Below are positions 47,385-59,527 of a stretch of DNA of 64,000 nt, one piece after another. Source of the DNA: Rotaria socialis (taxonomy: Eukaryota > Rotifera > Eurotatoria > Philodinida > Philodinidae); contig CAJNYU010001442.1 of NCBI GenBank assembly GCA_905331475.1, forward strand, positions 124,001-188,000. The letters are read 5' to 3'. Numbering within the stretch: position 1 is the first letter of the stretch; the number at the start of each line of letters is the position of its first letter. The notes beneath the pieces were generated by a model. The model searched no databases and was not told the DNA's origin. It worked only from the letters and a program-made list of their open reading frames with translations. The position numbers and the translations under genes are program-made.

Positions 47385-49526
47385 TAATATCTGAAAGAAT
47401 GAAATAACACTCTTTGAAATGATTTATTCGATATATTACGTTTTTTTTTTCGACATTCAGAGAGAACTTCTAGAAGAGAATAATATCAATTGGATTCTGA
47501 CCTCAGAACTTTGAAGAAGTGACTATCGTAAGAAAAATATCGAAAAAAAACTTTTATCTTCACAGCTATATTCTAAATGTTACTGTTAGGATCTCACCTA
47601 TGAGGGTCATTAATTTTATATTTGAATTTTTTTGTCCAACTTCAATTTTAGAGGTCATCTGTGTATATTTCGAATATAATCTCACAAGTAACAAATCATT
47701 GAAAACAGTTGTCTCCTAAGTTAAGAATCTTACTCTTTTCTCTTTTGAATGAGCAGTTGCTTATCCTGGTTAGCTACTATTTCTTTTTATTGTTTGATTT
47801 TATTTAGTCATGAATTTAGTGAATTTTTACACTTTTAGTGTCTATTGTGTATGATGAACTTTGTTGAGCTTTTTAATGTTCTTCTATCGAATTTCATAAA
47901 ACGAAAAAAGATATAACACTTCGATTATAGTCTTTTAATGACTGATTTCAAGTGTTTATCTGTTTTTTGGTATATTTTCTTTTCACGTTATCTTTACTGT
48001 AAAAATAAAAAAAATGAGCATACGCTTAAAGAAGAATTTTATTTATCTTACATTCGATCAGATTCTATTGTTTTAGGCTTCTTTCTGACAGTTTTTCTAT
48101 TTCATTACATATTGTGCACACAATCACAAGCAGCAACATTCACTCATTATACTGTATTATCAGTACTGACTCTGGATAATGTTTATGTTCTAACACCATC
48201 TATATGTCTCGTAGTAGGCATAATATTATTGTGAGTAGTGATCAATTTCTGAAAATTGAGATAGTGCTAAACTGATAATAATGAAGTATTGTAATCAATA
48301 TTTGTTCTAGGAATGAAACGATTTTACAGATAATGAAGAGAAAAGCCGTTCCAATTCTGAGCAGGAGAACAGTACAGGATATTCTAAAATATTAACGAAA
48401 ATGGAGAAAAAACTATGCATACAAACAAATATTGTATCTTGTGATGGATGATGGAGACGGCATGATTAAAGCTTTGACAATAACCAATTAGAAAAGTATG
48501 AATAATCTATAAACAGTATTGGAGACAATAAGATGAAAGAATATTAGAAAACATTCAAATATTCTAGCGTAAATTGAGTGATTTCTTCGAAGTTTTCCAT
48601 TTATACATGTGCACATAGAGGGCGCTCTAGCACATATCAAAATCATTGCTCCAGAATTCCGGCAACTATCGTCAGGAACCGGTCGGCATTTTATGAATCC
48701 GACAGGATTCTGGCGAATGTGAGTGACCTGAAAATGATAACTTTACTTTTTTTTATTAAGAAGTAAAGTTCGGTGCGAGATATATTCTACATTCGGCAGC
48801 ATCATAGAAATTTCTTTTGGAATTATATCAATTTCCATATCATATTTTGTTGAATCTACAGAATAATTATAGTGAACAATAATGAATAATAAACTATCAG
48901 TTCTCAATTCTTCGAGACATCGTTCTATTCAGTATGCTTCCTTTTCCCGACCTTTCTACGGTTAATCTATTGAAATACACCAGCAAAAAGTGCCCTCTAT
49001 CAACTAGGACGCATTTCGCTTCGAATTTTTGAATGAATCAGTACACAAAAGTAATCTATGGATATCTCATTTCGTAAAAACATTCTTTTTGCACAAATAT
49101 GCATCAAGGTTTGTTATTGCAGGCACTATATATGTAGGTACAGAGAACCTCATCTTCTAGAGATTAAATTCTGTTTAAAATAGATATGAATTCAAAATCT
49201 TTTAACTCAAGTTTTGATGGAGGAACAGTGAAATTAGTAAATAGATGATTCTTGGTAATCGAAAGTTTTGAAAAACCTTCCATTAAAGGTGACTTCTTTG
49301 TGAGAAAAACTAGATGATTATTTTGACTCTTTGCCCTATGCCATAGTTCACTTTTAGACTTTTCGTCTTACTCGTTTTGCTCAAAATATAGAGCACAAAT
49401 TTCTGCATTAAGCAATGTATGACTAGACTTTCTTGATGAAGATCGCTACGTGAAAAGTGCAGAATACTAAAAATGTCTGAAAATTATGTGTATCGCTGTA
49501 TATGTGGATGCTAAAAACATAGAGAC
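47385..49526. other. Intergenic, no gene supported
   Basis: AT-rich sequence. A hydrophobic 98-codon frame at 47938-48234 lacks any supporting feature. Around 48617-48980 there is a possible small element: ATAGAGGGCGC at about 48616 and GTGCCCTCTAT at about 48990 are inverted, and CCAGAATTCC...GGATTCTGG forms a small palindrome between them. Confidence 0.4.
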
Positions 49527-50428
49527 ACAGAGCTGGGGAGAATACTCGAAGTATTCGTATTCAGAGGATTGACACTCGTACTCATACTCGAGGGTCAGTA
49601 CTCGTAAATATACAAGACACTCCTGTCTTTATTCATTTAAAAATATGCACGTTTCGTATTGAAACATTATCCTGCCTGTTGTTCTGTTGAATACTGAAGC
49701 CAACCACTGATGACTTCTTTTCAATCTATACTATGGTACATTTCGGTATTTGTACCAGAGCCAGCAGCGAGAAGATTTCCAAAAAGGAAATTTCCTAGCT
49801 AAAAATACATATCTTGGAAACTACAGAAATGAAAAAAGTCAAGTTTTAGAAAATACCCAAAACATTCGTAATTACCGTAATATTACTCATCATAAGTCAA
49901 AACCAAAATAAAGGAGCTTTCTCAAGAAATTTTCTGGAAATTATGACAAATATAGAAATTTCCGTAATTTCTATATTCATATTGTACAAGGATAAGAATA
50001 CATGTGTATATAGATTTAAAGACCCTACCTTCAAGAATGGGAATAATTTCTTGTAATTTTGGTAATTACCTGAAATTACGATAAATACAGAGGCTACTAG
50101 TGAGTCTACTTCTTTTTGTGTACTAATTTGCTTTCATATTATGAACTATTGCAGCAATTAACGGAAAATTTCTTTTTCTCTGTGAAACTAGTTTCAGAAA
50201 TTTTGCTGAGAGGTATCTGAAAATATGTTTTTTTCTGATAATTCTCTTTCGTATATAATGGCAATTACGGAAATTTCTGTTGACCCTATTATATGTCGTT
50301 TAATAGCGAGAGAAATTTGTTATTTTGTGAAATTTACTTTTTCGGAAATCTGAACATACCTCACCAGATTTGGAAAGAATACTCGAAGTACTCCGTATTC
50401 GAGAAAGCCCACACTTTCCCAGCTCTGT
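49527..50428. mobile_element. Inverted-repeat element with ACAGAGCTGGG ends
   Basis: It starts ACAGAGCTGGGGAGAATACTCGAAGTA and ends with CCCAGCTCTGT. Just inside the right end, GAATACTCGAAGTACTCCGTATTCGAG mirrors the left terminal block. The interior repeats GGAAATTTC / CCGTAATT-type words in both orientations. There is no ORF. A target duplication could not be identified. It is probably a non-autonomous DNA transposon about 900 bases long. Confidence 0.6.
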
Positions 50429-50835
50429 AGCGGTAAACAGAGGATCATTCGGTTGAGTAATATTCTGGGATTTTAATATTCAACTCGTTGATGTCTCATA
50501 TACATATAGCGACGAAGTCGTGAAACAAACTTCTGCCTATTATACACTCGCCAGTTAGAGAATATTGATTTATCCTTGATCATCTTTCACTTTGTGAGTC
50601 TGATGTCATATTTGTTTTCTCCGTCGTTGGTCTGCTTTCGTTTTCTGTGCCATTCACGCATAAATAGATTGCCACGTCTTTCGACTTCATTAACGATTCA
50701 ATATTTTTTTTCTGCCATAGAAATACAAATCACTTATTCATTTTTCTTTCTATGAAAAAGTATACGTGAAGGTCTCATATACTAGATGATATTTATTTCT
50801 CTTCTTATCTAGATTTATATTCTATCAACTCTCAC
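50429..50835. other. 5' flank of the B-box gene
   Basis: AT-rich sequence with no identifiable promoter element. Confidence 0.35.
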
Positions 50836-51855
50836 ATGGCGTCCTCGACAGTAGCAAAGACGCACTGCGCTCCATGTGGTAAATTAACAGGTATCTTCAC
50901 ATGCCGTGGATGCGCCAAAGATTTTTGTACACGTCATGTGAGTGAACACAGGCAGATGCTCGGAAAACAAATGGACGAAGTCATTCTAGAGCATGATCAA
51001 CTGCGTCAAAAATTGGATGAATTTATGGCTGATCCTAGAGTACATCCTCTAATGATAAAAGTCGATGAATGGGAACGAGAATCAATTGATAAGATTCGTC
51101 AGGCTGCCAGTGCTGCTCGACAACAACTATCGAATAGGATTCGAGATACAAACAAAGAAATCGGTGATTTAAAACTTCTCAGTCAGGAATTGACCAAAGC
51201 TCGTGACGAAGATGATTTTGTTGAGACAGATTTAACAACATGGATAGAAAAACTTGAGAAGCTGTATAAAGATTTTAATGCACCCGATACTATACAGATT
51301 CTACAAGATGATAATGAGAAGCCTTTTATCTCCAAGATTACTATTAGTGCTCGAGAATCGATAGAAATATTTGAACTGTCCGCTGGTTGCACGCGAATCG
51401 AAGACAATGGTCAAGTAATGGTCCATAACCGATCAGCTAATCATGGATCAGTATGTGGCAAAGGTCAATATTCATCCGGACAGCATAAATTCCGTTTTGA
51501 ATTCGAGCAGTTTAGTCCACAGAATTGGGCTTTCTTTGGCATCATACCTAAAAGTTCTATTATAAAAGACAGCTCTTGGAATACTCCAACAGTTTACGGA
51601 TGGACAACAAACTGGAATGTCACTCGTAATGGTACTCAAGAAGGAGTAACAGTGGCAACTAGAAGCGACATAAACAAAAACGATATATTCGAATTATTAA
51701 TGGATTGTGATCGACGAACAATACGCTTAACATGCGTCAAAATGCCAACCACTGCTACACATCAGCTAGATGTTGACATTGCTCTGTGTCCCTTTCCGTG
51801 GAAAATTTTTCTTGGACTTCAATCATCAGTAGGAGATCGTATTAGAATACTATGA
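50836..51855 (+). CDS. B-box / coiled-coil / SPRY-like protein (TRIM-like without RING)
   Basis: One exon of 339 residues. Residues 10-40 have the B-box zinc pattern: C-x2-C, 'CRGCAKDFCTRHVSEH' with paired Cys and His ligands. Residues 45-155 form an amphipathic coiled coil rich in Glu, Lys and Leu ('ARQQLSNRIRDTNKEIGDLK'). Residues 180-339 resemble an SPRY-type beta-sandwich: 'HKFRFEFEQFSPQNWAFFGI', 'YGWTTNW' and 'PWKIFLGLQSSVGDRIRIL'. This is the order of TRIM proteins minus the RING finger, so ligase activity is not expected. Ligand and role are unknown. Confidence 0.8.
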   Translation: MASSTVAKTHCAPCGKLTGIFTCRGCAKDFCTRHVSEHRQMLGKQMDEVILEHDQLRQKLDEFMADPRVHPLMIKVDEWERESIDKIRQAASAARQQLSNRIRDTNKEIGDLKLLSQELTKARDEDDFVETDLTTWIEKLEKLYKDFNAPDTIQILQDDNEKPFISKITISARESIEIFELSAGCTRIEDNGQVMVHNRSANHGSVCGKGQYSSGQHKFRFEFEQFSPQNWAFFGIIPKSSIIKDSSWNTPTVYGWTTNWNVTRNGTQEGVTVATRSDINKNDIFELLMDCDRRTIRLTCVKMPTTATHQLDVDIALCPFPWKIFLGLQSSVGDRIRIL

Positions 51856-53660
51856 TTGAATTTCTACATGAGTAATCTTCATATGTATCGTAGTCTTTTG
51901 TAATATAAACTGTTCTTCTTATCATGCGGGTGTTGGGAATGTCTATTGAATTGCAAAGAATAATTACTAGGATCATTATTAGACAACTTCGAAACCTTGC
52001 GACTGGATATAGATCGATCTCGCACAAATGAAATTTGAAATTTCTATAAAAATAAACTAATGTTAATGTGAAAGGGTTCAAATGTTTTCCTAAGTATATA
52101 TTTAGGAATGTTGAAGATCAAATCTGATGGCAAGAAACGCTAGTATGAACGATTATTAATTCTTAACTCTGTTGATTAGCGATTTCATCAATGAAGATAT
52201 CCAACGATATGAACTTTTAATTAAATATATCTTATCCGACACCATGAGAATAATCATATTCGAAAGCATAAACTTTTCTCCTAAACAGTGGGATAAAAGT
52301 GTACCGTTAATTTTCTTTCTTTTTTATGCCATTTGTTGCAGAGTCAATCGATGTTTAATAACATTTGAAACAGCTAACATCTCATACGATCAGTTAACAT
52401 TTTCTATTTTCATCCAAAACATTCTCGCCCAAACCATCTCCGGTTAATACAAAAACAGTTTATGACTAATCCCGCGATGACAACCATCGTCTAACTCGTA
52501 TGATCTCTTGGCTTGAATATTAGCATACCACTTTGTTCTGTTCTCTCATCAGTCAAATTCATATTGAGTCGAACTTTTCATCTTATCTGTAATTAAAAAT
52601 CCATAATCTCATAATAAATTTGAATCGAAACCAACAGGCATATAATAATTTAATTGCATACCTATTTCTACCGATGTCTTTACTTTTAATTATTTATAAA
52701 TTTAACAATTTCTTATGGTAGAATCAGATCTATTCTTCGGCGATGTCAGAAATATCAGACCGTATATCTCCATCTGAGAAAGCTAATAACGCAAATACCG
52801 ACGTTTCTTTCTCAGGCTCGTCGATAATTGATCTAATGCCTTTTAAAACTATAACCCGGTCGTTGTAATGATGATGTAAACTACCATACTACCGATCATA
52901 TAGGATACAGGACGACTTAATAAAAGCCGTGTTGAAAAACAGATTCTTGCTAATTCTGTTTTTAGAACTTCTGCTGGTACGATTAGATGTCAACTCAAAA
53001 CAAAACAATAAAATGGAAGTACTTCGAACTGAAAGTTAGCATATTTTGTCGAATCCTTGATGATTCGTTGTAGTGCATAAACCAATTTCTAATCACACAT
53101 CAATCGACATAGAAATATAAGATAATTTGTGCACATAAACGAATTTCGCAAGTCTTTAGATTCGATTGTAATCTCGAAAACTTCAGCTCAAACTTTATAA
53201 CAGCAAATGCAGACTCTCCAGTTCACTCGAATGGATTTTGTAAACGAGGCTAAGAGACGTTTTTCTCAGAAAAAAACACTAACACCCTCAAGATTTTCTA
53301 TTCATAAGAATTGCTTAAATATTTTATTTTATATAGTTCGAGAAAAACTGTACTCTGTAACCCAACCAGTGACACTAGTGATTTCCAATATGTGTAATAA
53401 AACTTCGTACATCCTTTGCAATCGAAAAAATAAGACTCGGCAGAAAGAAGTACAATTCCGTTTTATTATTCGCCGTAATCATAGGAGTATATATAATCGC
53501 GCACAAGTAATACATTTATCAAAATCTCACTTGCTCACCTAATCACCCAATATCTTGCTTAAGGCAGTGACAGTTGCTCTCTTATTTTCATACTGAATTT
53601 AATCACGCATCTATTATTGTACTACGTAGCTTCTCAAAAGAGATACTTTTAAAAAAAGAC
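51856..53660. other. Intergenic, no gene supported
   Basis: AT-rich sequence. Frames at 52172-52447 and 53207-53542 have no recognisable features. Confidence 0.4.
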
Positions 53661-53661
53661 C

Positions 53662-54835
53662 CATAGCTACTGAATGATTTCTTATAGCTACTTGATGAAT
53701 TCATAACTACTTGATTATTGTATAACTGCTTCCAACTTTACTATTATTATTCAAAGATCACGCATTTATTGAAAGTTCATGTGCCTCTTTAAAGATTCTA
53801 CATCAATTAAAAAAAAACATCTCAGCCATATTACAAACAAGAGACAAACCTTATTAATATGATTTCACATATTTTTCCAAAAAATCCTATTACCTATCTC
53901 TTCCTCTTTTATATCATTAATACCCCCAATATCATAAATATTTGAATATCCTAATGAATCAAATACAGATTCACATTATGAACACAAATTGTTTTACTTG
54001 AATTTATCTGAGAAACAGCATGATGAACTTCGCCCAGGTCGAACATTTCGGCCACCGGATCCCGTAGGATACTCCAGGGAATATGCGGGAAAGTCACCGT
54101 ATCCTGCAGGAAAACACGGGAAATCGCTGGAACATGGAAGTAGTATTCCGATCAAAAATACGGCCGAACTTTTCTGGCGAATTCCTGCCAAGTTCCGGTG
54201 CTTTCCGACAGGAATTGATCGGAAATCACCGGAAAAAATCCGAAAAGTTTCCAACCAGATTACTGCTTCCACAAAAACAACGGAATTACCCCGAACCGGT
54301 CGTTTCCAGGCCGGACTGTTCGAGCTGGGTCAATAATAAAAAAACAACATCAACTCATGAACATTTGAAAGTAATCCGAAATATAATAGAAATTCAAATT
54401 TCAAGCATTTCGATTATTTCATCGTCATCTAAATATGAAGACTTACATGTTTCACTTTCTCTTTAGTACATCCTTTTTAGCCTCCGTCGTCCTTTATATC
54501 ATGGTATCATAAATATTTGATTATTCTCATGAACTCTATATACATTCACATTGTGAATACAAAATGTTTTGTTTGAGCTTTGCCTTAAAAACAATATAAT
54601 GAGATTTATTCAGTATCTGTGATATTTATTCAGTATCTATACGATTCATTCAGTAGCTATGATATTTATTCAGTAGCTATGATATTTATTCAGTAGCTAT
54701 GCATGTAAGCACTTCCGAGTGTGACAATAAAAAGAGCATAAACCAAAAAAGTAGCTATGCTATTTATTCAGTATATATACGATTCATTAAGTAGCTATAA
54801 GACTTATTCAGTAGCTTTACTTAAGAAAATGCAGC
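53662..54835. mobile_element. Composite element: inverted minisatellites, direct repeats, palindromic GC-rich core
   Basis: On the left (53662-53730) TAGCTACT(G/T)(A/G)AT-type words repeat. On the right (54607-54830) the same motif appears inverted as ATTCAGTAGCTATGATATTT, about ten units. Inside, a roughly 115-base segment is directly repeated (about 53905-54025 and 54493-54607; shared TATCATAAATATTTGA and ATTCACATT(A/G)TGAA). Between those is a GC-rich palindromic core (about 54030-54340) related to that at 22790-23040; both contain a TGGAAG(C/T)AGTATTCCGA-like block and TACTGCTTCCAC. There is no convincing ORF. Confidence 0.6.
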
Positions 54836-54951
54836 AGACTATATTAAAAAAGCATCTCTTTTGAGAATGAGCCATTATTGTATTGTATAACACAAGAAAT
54901 TTTGCAGATTGTAAATCATGTTTTCGATCTTTCTAGATTTCCTAACGAAAT

Positions 54952-55362
54952 ATGAACAAATCCATTATCTTTGCTCTTCTCGTGGCTTTACTTGGTATTG
55001 ACATTGCTACAAGTCAAACCAAATTCACATTTCCTGTAGAAGCGTGTATTGGTGGTTTGGCCAATGGCAGTTACGTGGGTTGTGCTGCTGCCCTGGCTAG
55101 TTCCATTTTGAAGATTCATCAATGGGGCGAAGACACACCGATCAATGTGTGTGGTAATCAGTGTACGAGCAATCTAAAGGGTCGCTTTTCGAGTTGGAAA
55201 TGGAAATGGGATGCCAAGTTTCAATGTTCTACAAAAGGTCAAGGAATAGTGGGAACATCAACTGCATTGAGTCGAAATGGGTCTGTGCAGGGTGCTATCC
55301 AGGACTGGATCACAAAGGCATCAAAATCGGGTGCCATTAACGTAAATGACTTCAAATGCTGA
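54952..55362 (+). CDS. Secreted anti-lipopolysaccharide-factor-like protein
   Basis: One exon of 136 residues. Residues 1-21 are a clear signal peptide ('IIFALLVALLGIDIATS'). The mature part keeps the order seen in arthropod ALF/scygonadin proteins: an N-terminal hydrophobic helix; a Cys-flanked loop ('CTSNLKGRFSSWKWKWDAKF', then QC); a 'KGQGIVGTSTALSRNGSVQG' segment corresponding to the family's GWTxIxGxAxTRSRSGVxG; and 'AIQDWITKASKSGAINVNDF', matching its QDFVxKAxxxGLI end. The Trp/Lys-rich loop would be the lipid-A binding face. The family binds bacterial surface lipids and is antimicrobial; that activity is inferred. There are extra cysteines (six in the mature chain) compared with the two of typical ALFs. 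Confidence 0.6.
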   Translation: MNKSIIFALLVALLGIDIATSQTKFTFPVEACIGGLANGSYVGCAAALASSILKIHQWGEDTPINVCGNQCTSNLKGRFSSWKWKWDAKFQCSTKGQGIVGTSTALSRNGSVQGAIQDWITKASKSGAINVNDFKC

Positions 55363-56892
55363 TTTGTTTTTCTGACATTGTAAGCAAATGAAAGTTCGAT
55401 TCTTTTTTTTAATAATCAAGCGTTTTGATACATTGTTTCAATCGTCAGGAGATGTATGTGTTTATTTCTCTGCATGAATGAGAAAAATCGAACTTAAACG
55501 ATATGATCCACCTGTGAAGAATCGCTTATATTATTAAACATCTCCTGCTGGCTATTTGCTTAGAATAGATGTTCGTGTTGAGTCAATTACAGTGTAGCAT
55601 CACAGAGAGACTCCTATTGTATATCGTAAAACTTACCATTATTTATTATTTTGGTTTACATCTCAAGTAGTTTGACATCTTCTACTAAAATGAATTTTAA
55701 TTTTATCGCATTTTATGCTCAATGTTGTAATACTAAATATGCTATTCTCAATCTGGATTTCGATATGGCTATTAGATGCATAAGTATATTCTCATATTTT
55801 CATTGATATTTGCAAGTCTGTTCTATACTATCGCTATAGTGGATTTTCCTACTATAAGTTGTATCATACCGTTTTGTAGAGAACTATAAGGTAAGTAGTA
55901 TTCTCTGAAAACGAGCAGATTCTGTTAATGTTCAATTACTTAGTTAAAACGACAAATTTCTTCGTACTGTTGGTCAACATGAGTGAGTGACTTTCTTTTC
56001 GCCAATCGATAGGATAGTTCATAGTTAAATTTTATGCTCAGCCAACAATCTGGTGGCACTGCTAGTTGCTACCTATCTTCTCTTCGTATAGATCTTTGTG
56101 AATGGTTTCGATTCTGTAGTATTTCTTCATGCTTGTCTTTAGTCTCATGATTAATAAGAATCCATTTCACAAATTCTCATCACGTTATCAACCTCTTCAA
56201 ACTAATTGATCGTCGTTCTGGCATTTGGTATTGTAGATAATTTTCCGCGATGTAGAAAGTGTTGAGAAACAAAAAGTTCGTCGGGGTAAATCTATAGGGA
56301 TGTCTTCAAAGTCATTTTTTTTCGAAGCATCACAACATAAATTTCTTTGAAATCCTATGAAAATAATTTCGAGCTCAACAATTAAAATGTATGTGCGAAT
56401 GCGGACCGATGAAAATATTGACACTCCAACCCATCGTTATACTAATGGTATTAATATTTGAGACTCGTAAGAATGCTAACAAAAACTTTTAGATGATTAT
56501 AATCTTCTAGATAGACAAATTTTAGAGAAATATGTCTGTACAGCTTCGAAAACGTTTCATCTATTCATTGGAAATTCACATATCCAACGCATAGCAAGTT
56601 AGAAGATCTTATTTACAGAATAGTTCATCATTTTTCAAATAAAAAAATTCAAGACGTTTTTGAAGTATATTATCAGTAGCATAAATGATTGAAAAAAATA
56701 ATATTTTCTTTGATCATCATGTCTGTACGGATTATTCCCCTTCCTCATTTTTATTCTTTCGATCTTTGATGGCTCTTCTGTACAACTGGCACCACATAAC
56801 AATAAATCAATGTAAGAAAAAAAGGAACAGTTAAAACGATACGCAGAACACCAGCGCAACGAAAAAGAAAAGAAAAGTATCTTGCAAGATCT
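55363..56892. other. Intergenic, no gene supported
   Basis: AT-rich sequence between the ALF-like gene and the 3' end of the deadenylase gene. Only shadow frames were seen. Confidence 0.4.
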
Positions 56893-58004
56893 TTACGGAC
56901 TTTCATTTTCAGTGACATTCACAGGCTCGTTTTCATAAACAAAACCGCCACCACCGCCAGCTGGAAATGCTGAATGTCCAAGGCCATATAAATGTCCTGA
57001 ATATTTTCCTTCATCAATAGAATCTTCGAAAAATAATTCTTTCATTTTAAAAAATGCCAAGCCAGTCATTAAACTATCACTACCAGCTTGATGTTGTGGA
57101 CCAATGCGTTCGATCTAAAATAAAAATTTCAAAAGAAAAAACCTCGAACAATCTACTCATTCAAAATAAAAATATTTACCTCTAGTTGTTTGGCTACTTC
57201 TTCAAGGCCACCTTTAAGATTCTTGCAACTTTTCATTAAATATTTCACATCGTAAATTGTTGGAAAAAATATTTTTAACAATTCAAAAAATTCACTTTCG
57301 GTATCCGGCAATAATTTTCCAGTCAACATTTTCAACATATAGCCAAAATCATAACCACTACACAGAAAAACAACAACATTATCTACGAATGAATACGAAA
57401 CACTAAATACATACGCATGAAATGAAAGCCATGTGACATTTTCCATAAACACAACGCCTGATGTTGTTAATAGTTCAGCAAATAAATGTGGATCAATACC
57501 TTCTTCTTCATGCTTTTTAAATTGTATGCCCGACTTTTGTAACAATTCAATTGAATCTTGAGCATACATATCCATTCTAAAAGAAGCATTTACGAAAATA
57601 ATGATCATCGTTTCTTTTCGTAATCTCTATTTTGGTACTTACGCTAAATTAAAATTAAAATTAAATTGATATGAACAAACACCCGGCGGACTTTTCCCTT
57701 GACTGTCCATAAATGTTAAACCTAATTGAATAATTTTCAAAAAGTCTACATTTAATTTTAAACATTGATACTGATATTCTGCCGTAGTTTTAAATTCCCC
57801 GAGTGGTCGAACAACAATACCAGGGAATTCAGTATCCTGAAAAAAAAAAATATAACAATGGCAACTACAATATAGCCTACGAAAACAAACCATAGCAACA
57901 AATGGATATTTTACAATCAATTTTCGTATAGCACGAAATTCTTCGTCAACGTTATGTGCCCAAACATCTTTTATTGTATATGATGGAATTGGTTCTTCCG
58001 GCAT
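56893..58004 (-). CDS. CNOT7: CCR4-NOT deadenylase subunit CAF1 (CNOT7/8)
   Basis: Five minus-strand exons (57891-58004, 57643-57836, 57415-57576, 57180-57357, 56893-57114) give 289 residues (human CNOT7 285). The DEDD exonuclease residues are all visible: Asp and Glu in '[15 protein letters not shown]', Asp in '[11 protein letters not shown]', Asp in '[17 protein letters not shown]'. Other conserved blocks are '[12 protein letters not shown]'-like, '[20 protein letters not shown]' and 'HLYGLG'. The enzyme shortens poly(A) tails of mRNAs in the cytoplasm. The C-terminal tail is Gly-rich and differs from vertebrates. CNOT7 and CNOT8 arose within vertebrates, so the invertebrate gene is the common orthologue. 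Confidence 0.96.
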
Positions 58005-58340
58005 TACGAATTTATTTTTCTAGAAAACGAAAATAATGTCAAAAACGAATAAAGCCACAAATATTACTCACTCAATTTAATAATTCATGATGAAGCGAAC
58101 GATAGTCTTATCGATTGCGCATTTAACTTTCGAATAATATATATGATGAAATCATGAAGGAAATTTACGTGCACATGGTGGAAGAAGCCTGACTAATCGG
58201 CTTTCACCAATCAAATAAGCATATAGCATTTTGCTGGAAAACTGGAGGTTAGTGACCTCTCTCGCTGAAATATTTCATTTATTTATTAAATGTTAAATAT
58301 CAATTTAAAAATGATAAAGACAAAAAAAAATAATAAACTT

Positions 58341-58666
58341 TTATGTATCTTCCTCCGTGCCATATTTCTCCCCGCAGACGACACGACATTTCTCTTCAGT
58401 TTCAAAACGATTAGCATTTCCTAAAATGAGATAGAAAGAACATTTCGTGACGGAAAGATTTTCACATTTTTGTAAATTTTACCTCGGCAGCCACCATAAG
58501 TGAATTCTTTGCATTGCTTAGTTGATACATCAAAATAAAACGATGGGAACATTCCCCGACATGGACCTGGTAAACGTGGTAATTCACATTCGACCGGCAG
58601 TGTACGATTAACAGCGATTGCTAATGAAAAGAATAAAATCATAAGGCAGTAAATCAATTTGCTCAT
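58341..58666 (-). CDS. Secreted single-Kunitz-domain protein
   Basis: Exons 58483-58666 and 58341-58420 give 87 residues. An upstream in-frame ATG at 58681 would add five. Residues 1-18 are a signal peptide ('LIYCLMILFFSLAIA'). One BPTI/Kunitz domain follows with all six cysteines: 'CELPRLPGPCRGMFPSFYFD', 'KQCKEFTYGGC', then across the intron 'RFETEEKCRVVC'. The P1 position after the second Cys is Arg, as in trypsin-type inhibitors. It is likely an extracellular serine-protease inhibitor, though Kunitz folds can also act on channels. A short acidic tail ends the chain. Confidence 0.9.
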
Positions 58667-59527
58667 ATTTGAAAGTAACATTGCTATACGACGCAGGAAC
58701 AAAATGAAGTAAAGAAAAATTGCAGGTGTTTTTGTTTGGAAAGGATCGAACGGCTTAGACAATGTAATAAAGAACATAGAATAGATCGATAAGTATGATT
58801 AATACTTTCCGATGAATGATATGTAGAGCGATTAAAAAATATGAAAGAAACTATATAATAAATTGTTTTGATTTGCAGGCATAACTGAAGAGGTTCTATG
58901 AGTGTAGAATAGATCCATGTTGAAGGCCTACTACTCGATCTTCTTGATTGATCAATGTAAAGTCTTTTTAATTGTGAAGTTCAGATGAGGCTGGTTTTTT
59001 TTTAAATGAAAAATAATTCTTATCTATCTTTCAGATTAATCAATAGATTATATCTTTCAAGACATATTCAAATGAATTAATACGTATATAGTCATTCATG
59101 TAGAAATCAAGAAAGTTTCAACCTCAAATGAATAACATTCATCGAAATCGGTTGGTTTTTTTCTCGTATTTATTTGACTTGAACAGAAAATTTTTCGTAG
59201 AGGATGACATGAAGAACAATATTTCTCCAAAATTCTATTGAGGAAAATTTTCGATACCATCTGACCTATAATTTTCTCATCACACTATGTTATTTCAATC
59301 CGTTATTCGAAAACAAATATATTTACATATGATTAATTCTAATCGTTTATTTCATTGATCATATTTTCATAATCTATACATGATTTGACATTTGCTAAAC
59401 TTAGTTGCTAGACATACGACATGCACAGTATGAACAAGAGGAAATCATTTTTACAGAGATACACATCTATGAATACAGACACACAAAAAGACACATTTTC
59501 TACACCTAAGATTTGCATTGATTCCTA
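58667..59527. other. Intergenic, no gene seen
   Basis: AT-rich sequence between the Kunitz gene and the 3' end of the ribonucleotide reductase gene. Confidence 0.4.

Noticed and set aside
47938-48234. 98-codon hydrophobic frame after the TMEM26-like gene
   Set aside because: No recognisable family and no start or splice support; probably 3' flanking sequence.
53994-54466. Overlapping frames of about 90-127 codons on both strands
   Set aside because: Shadow frames of the palindromic GC-rich core; no start context, splice structure or domain.
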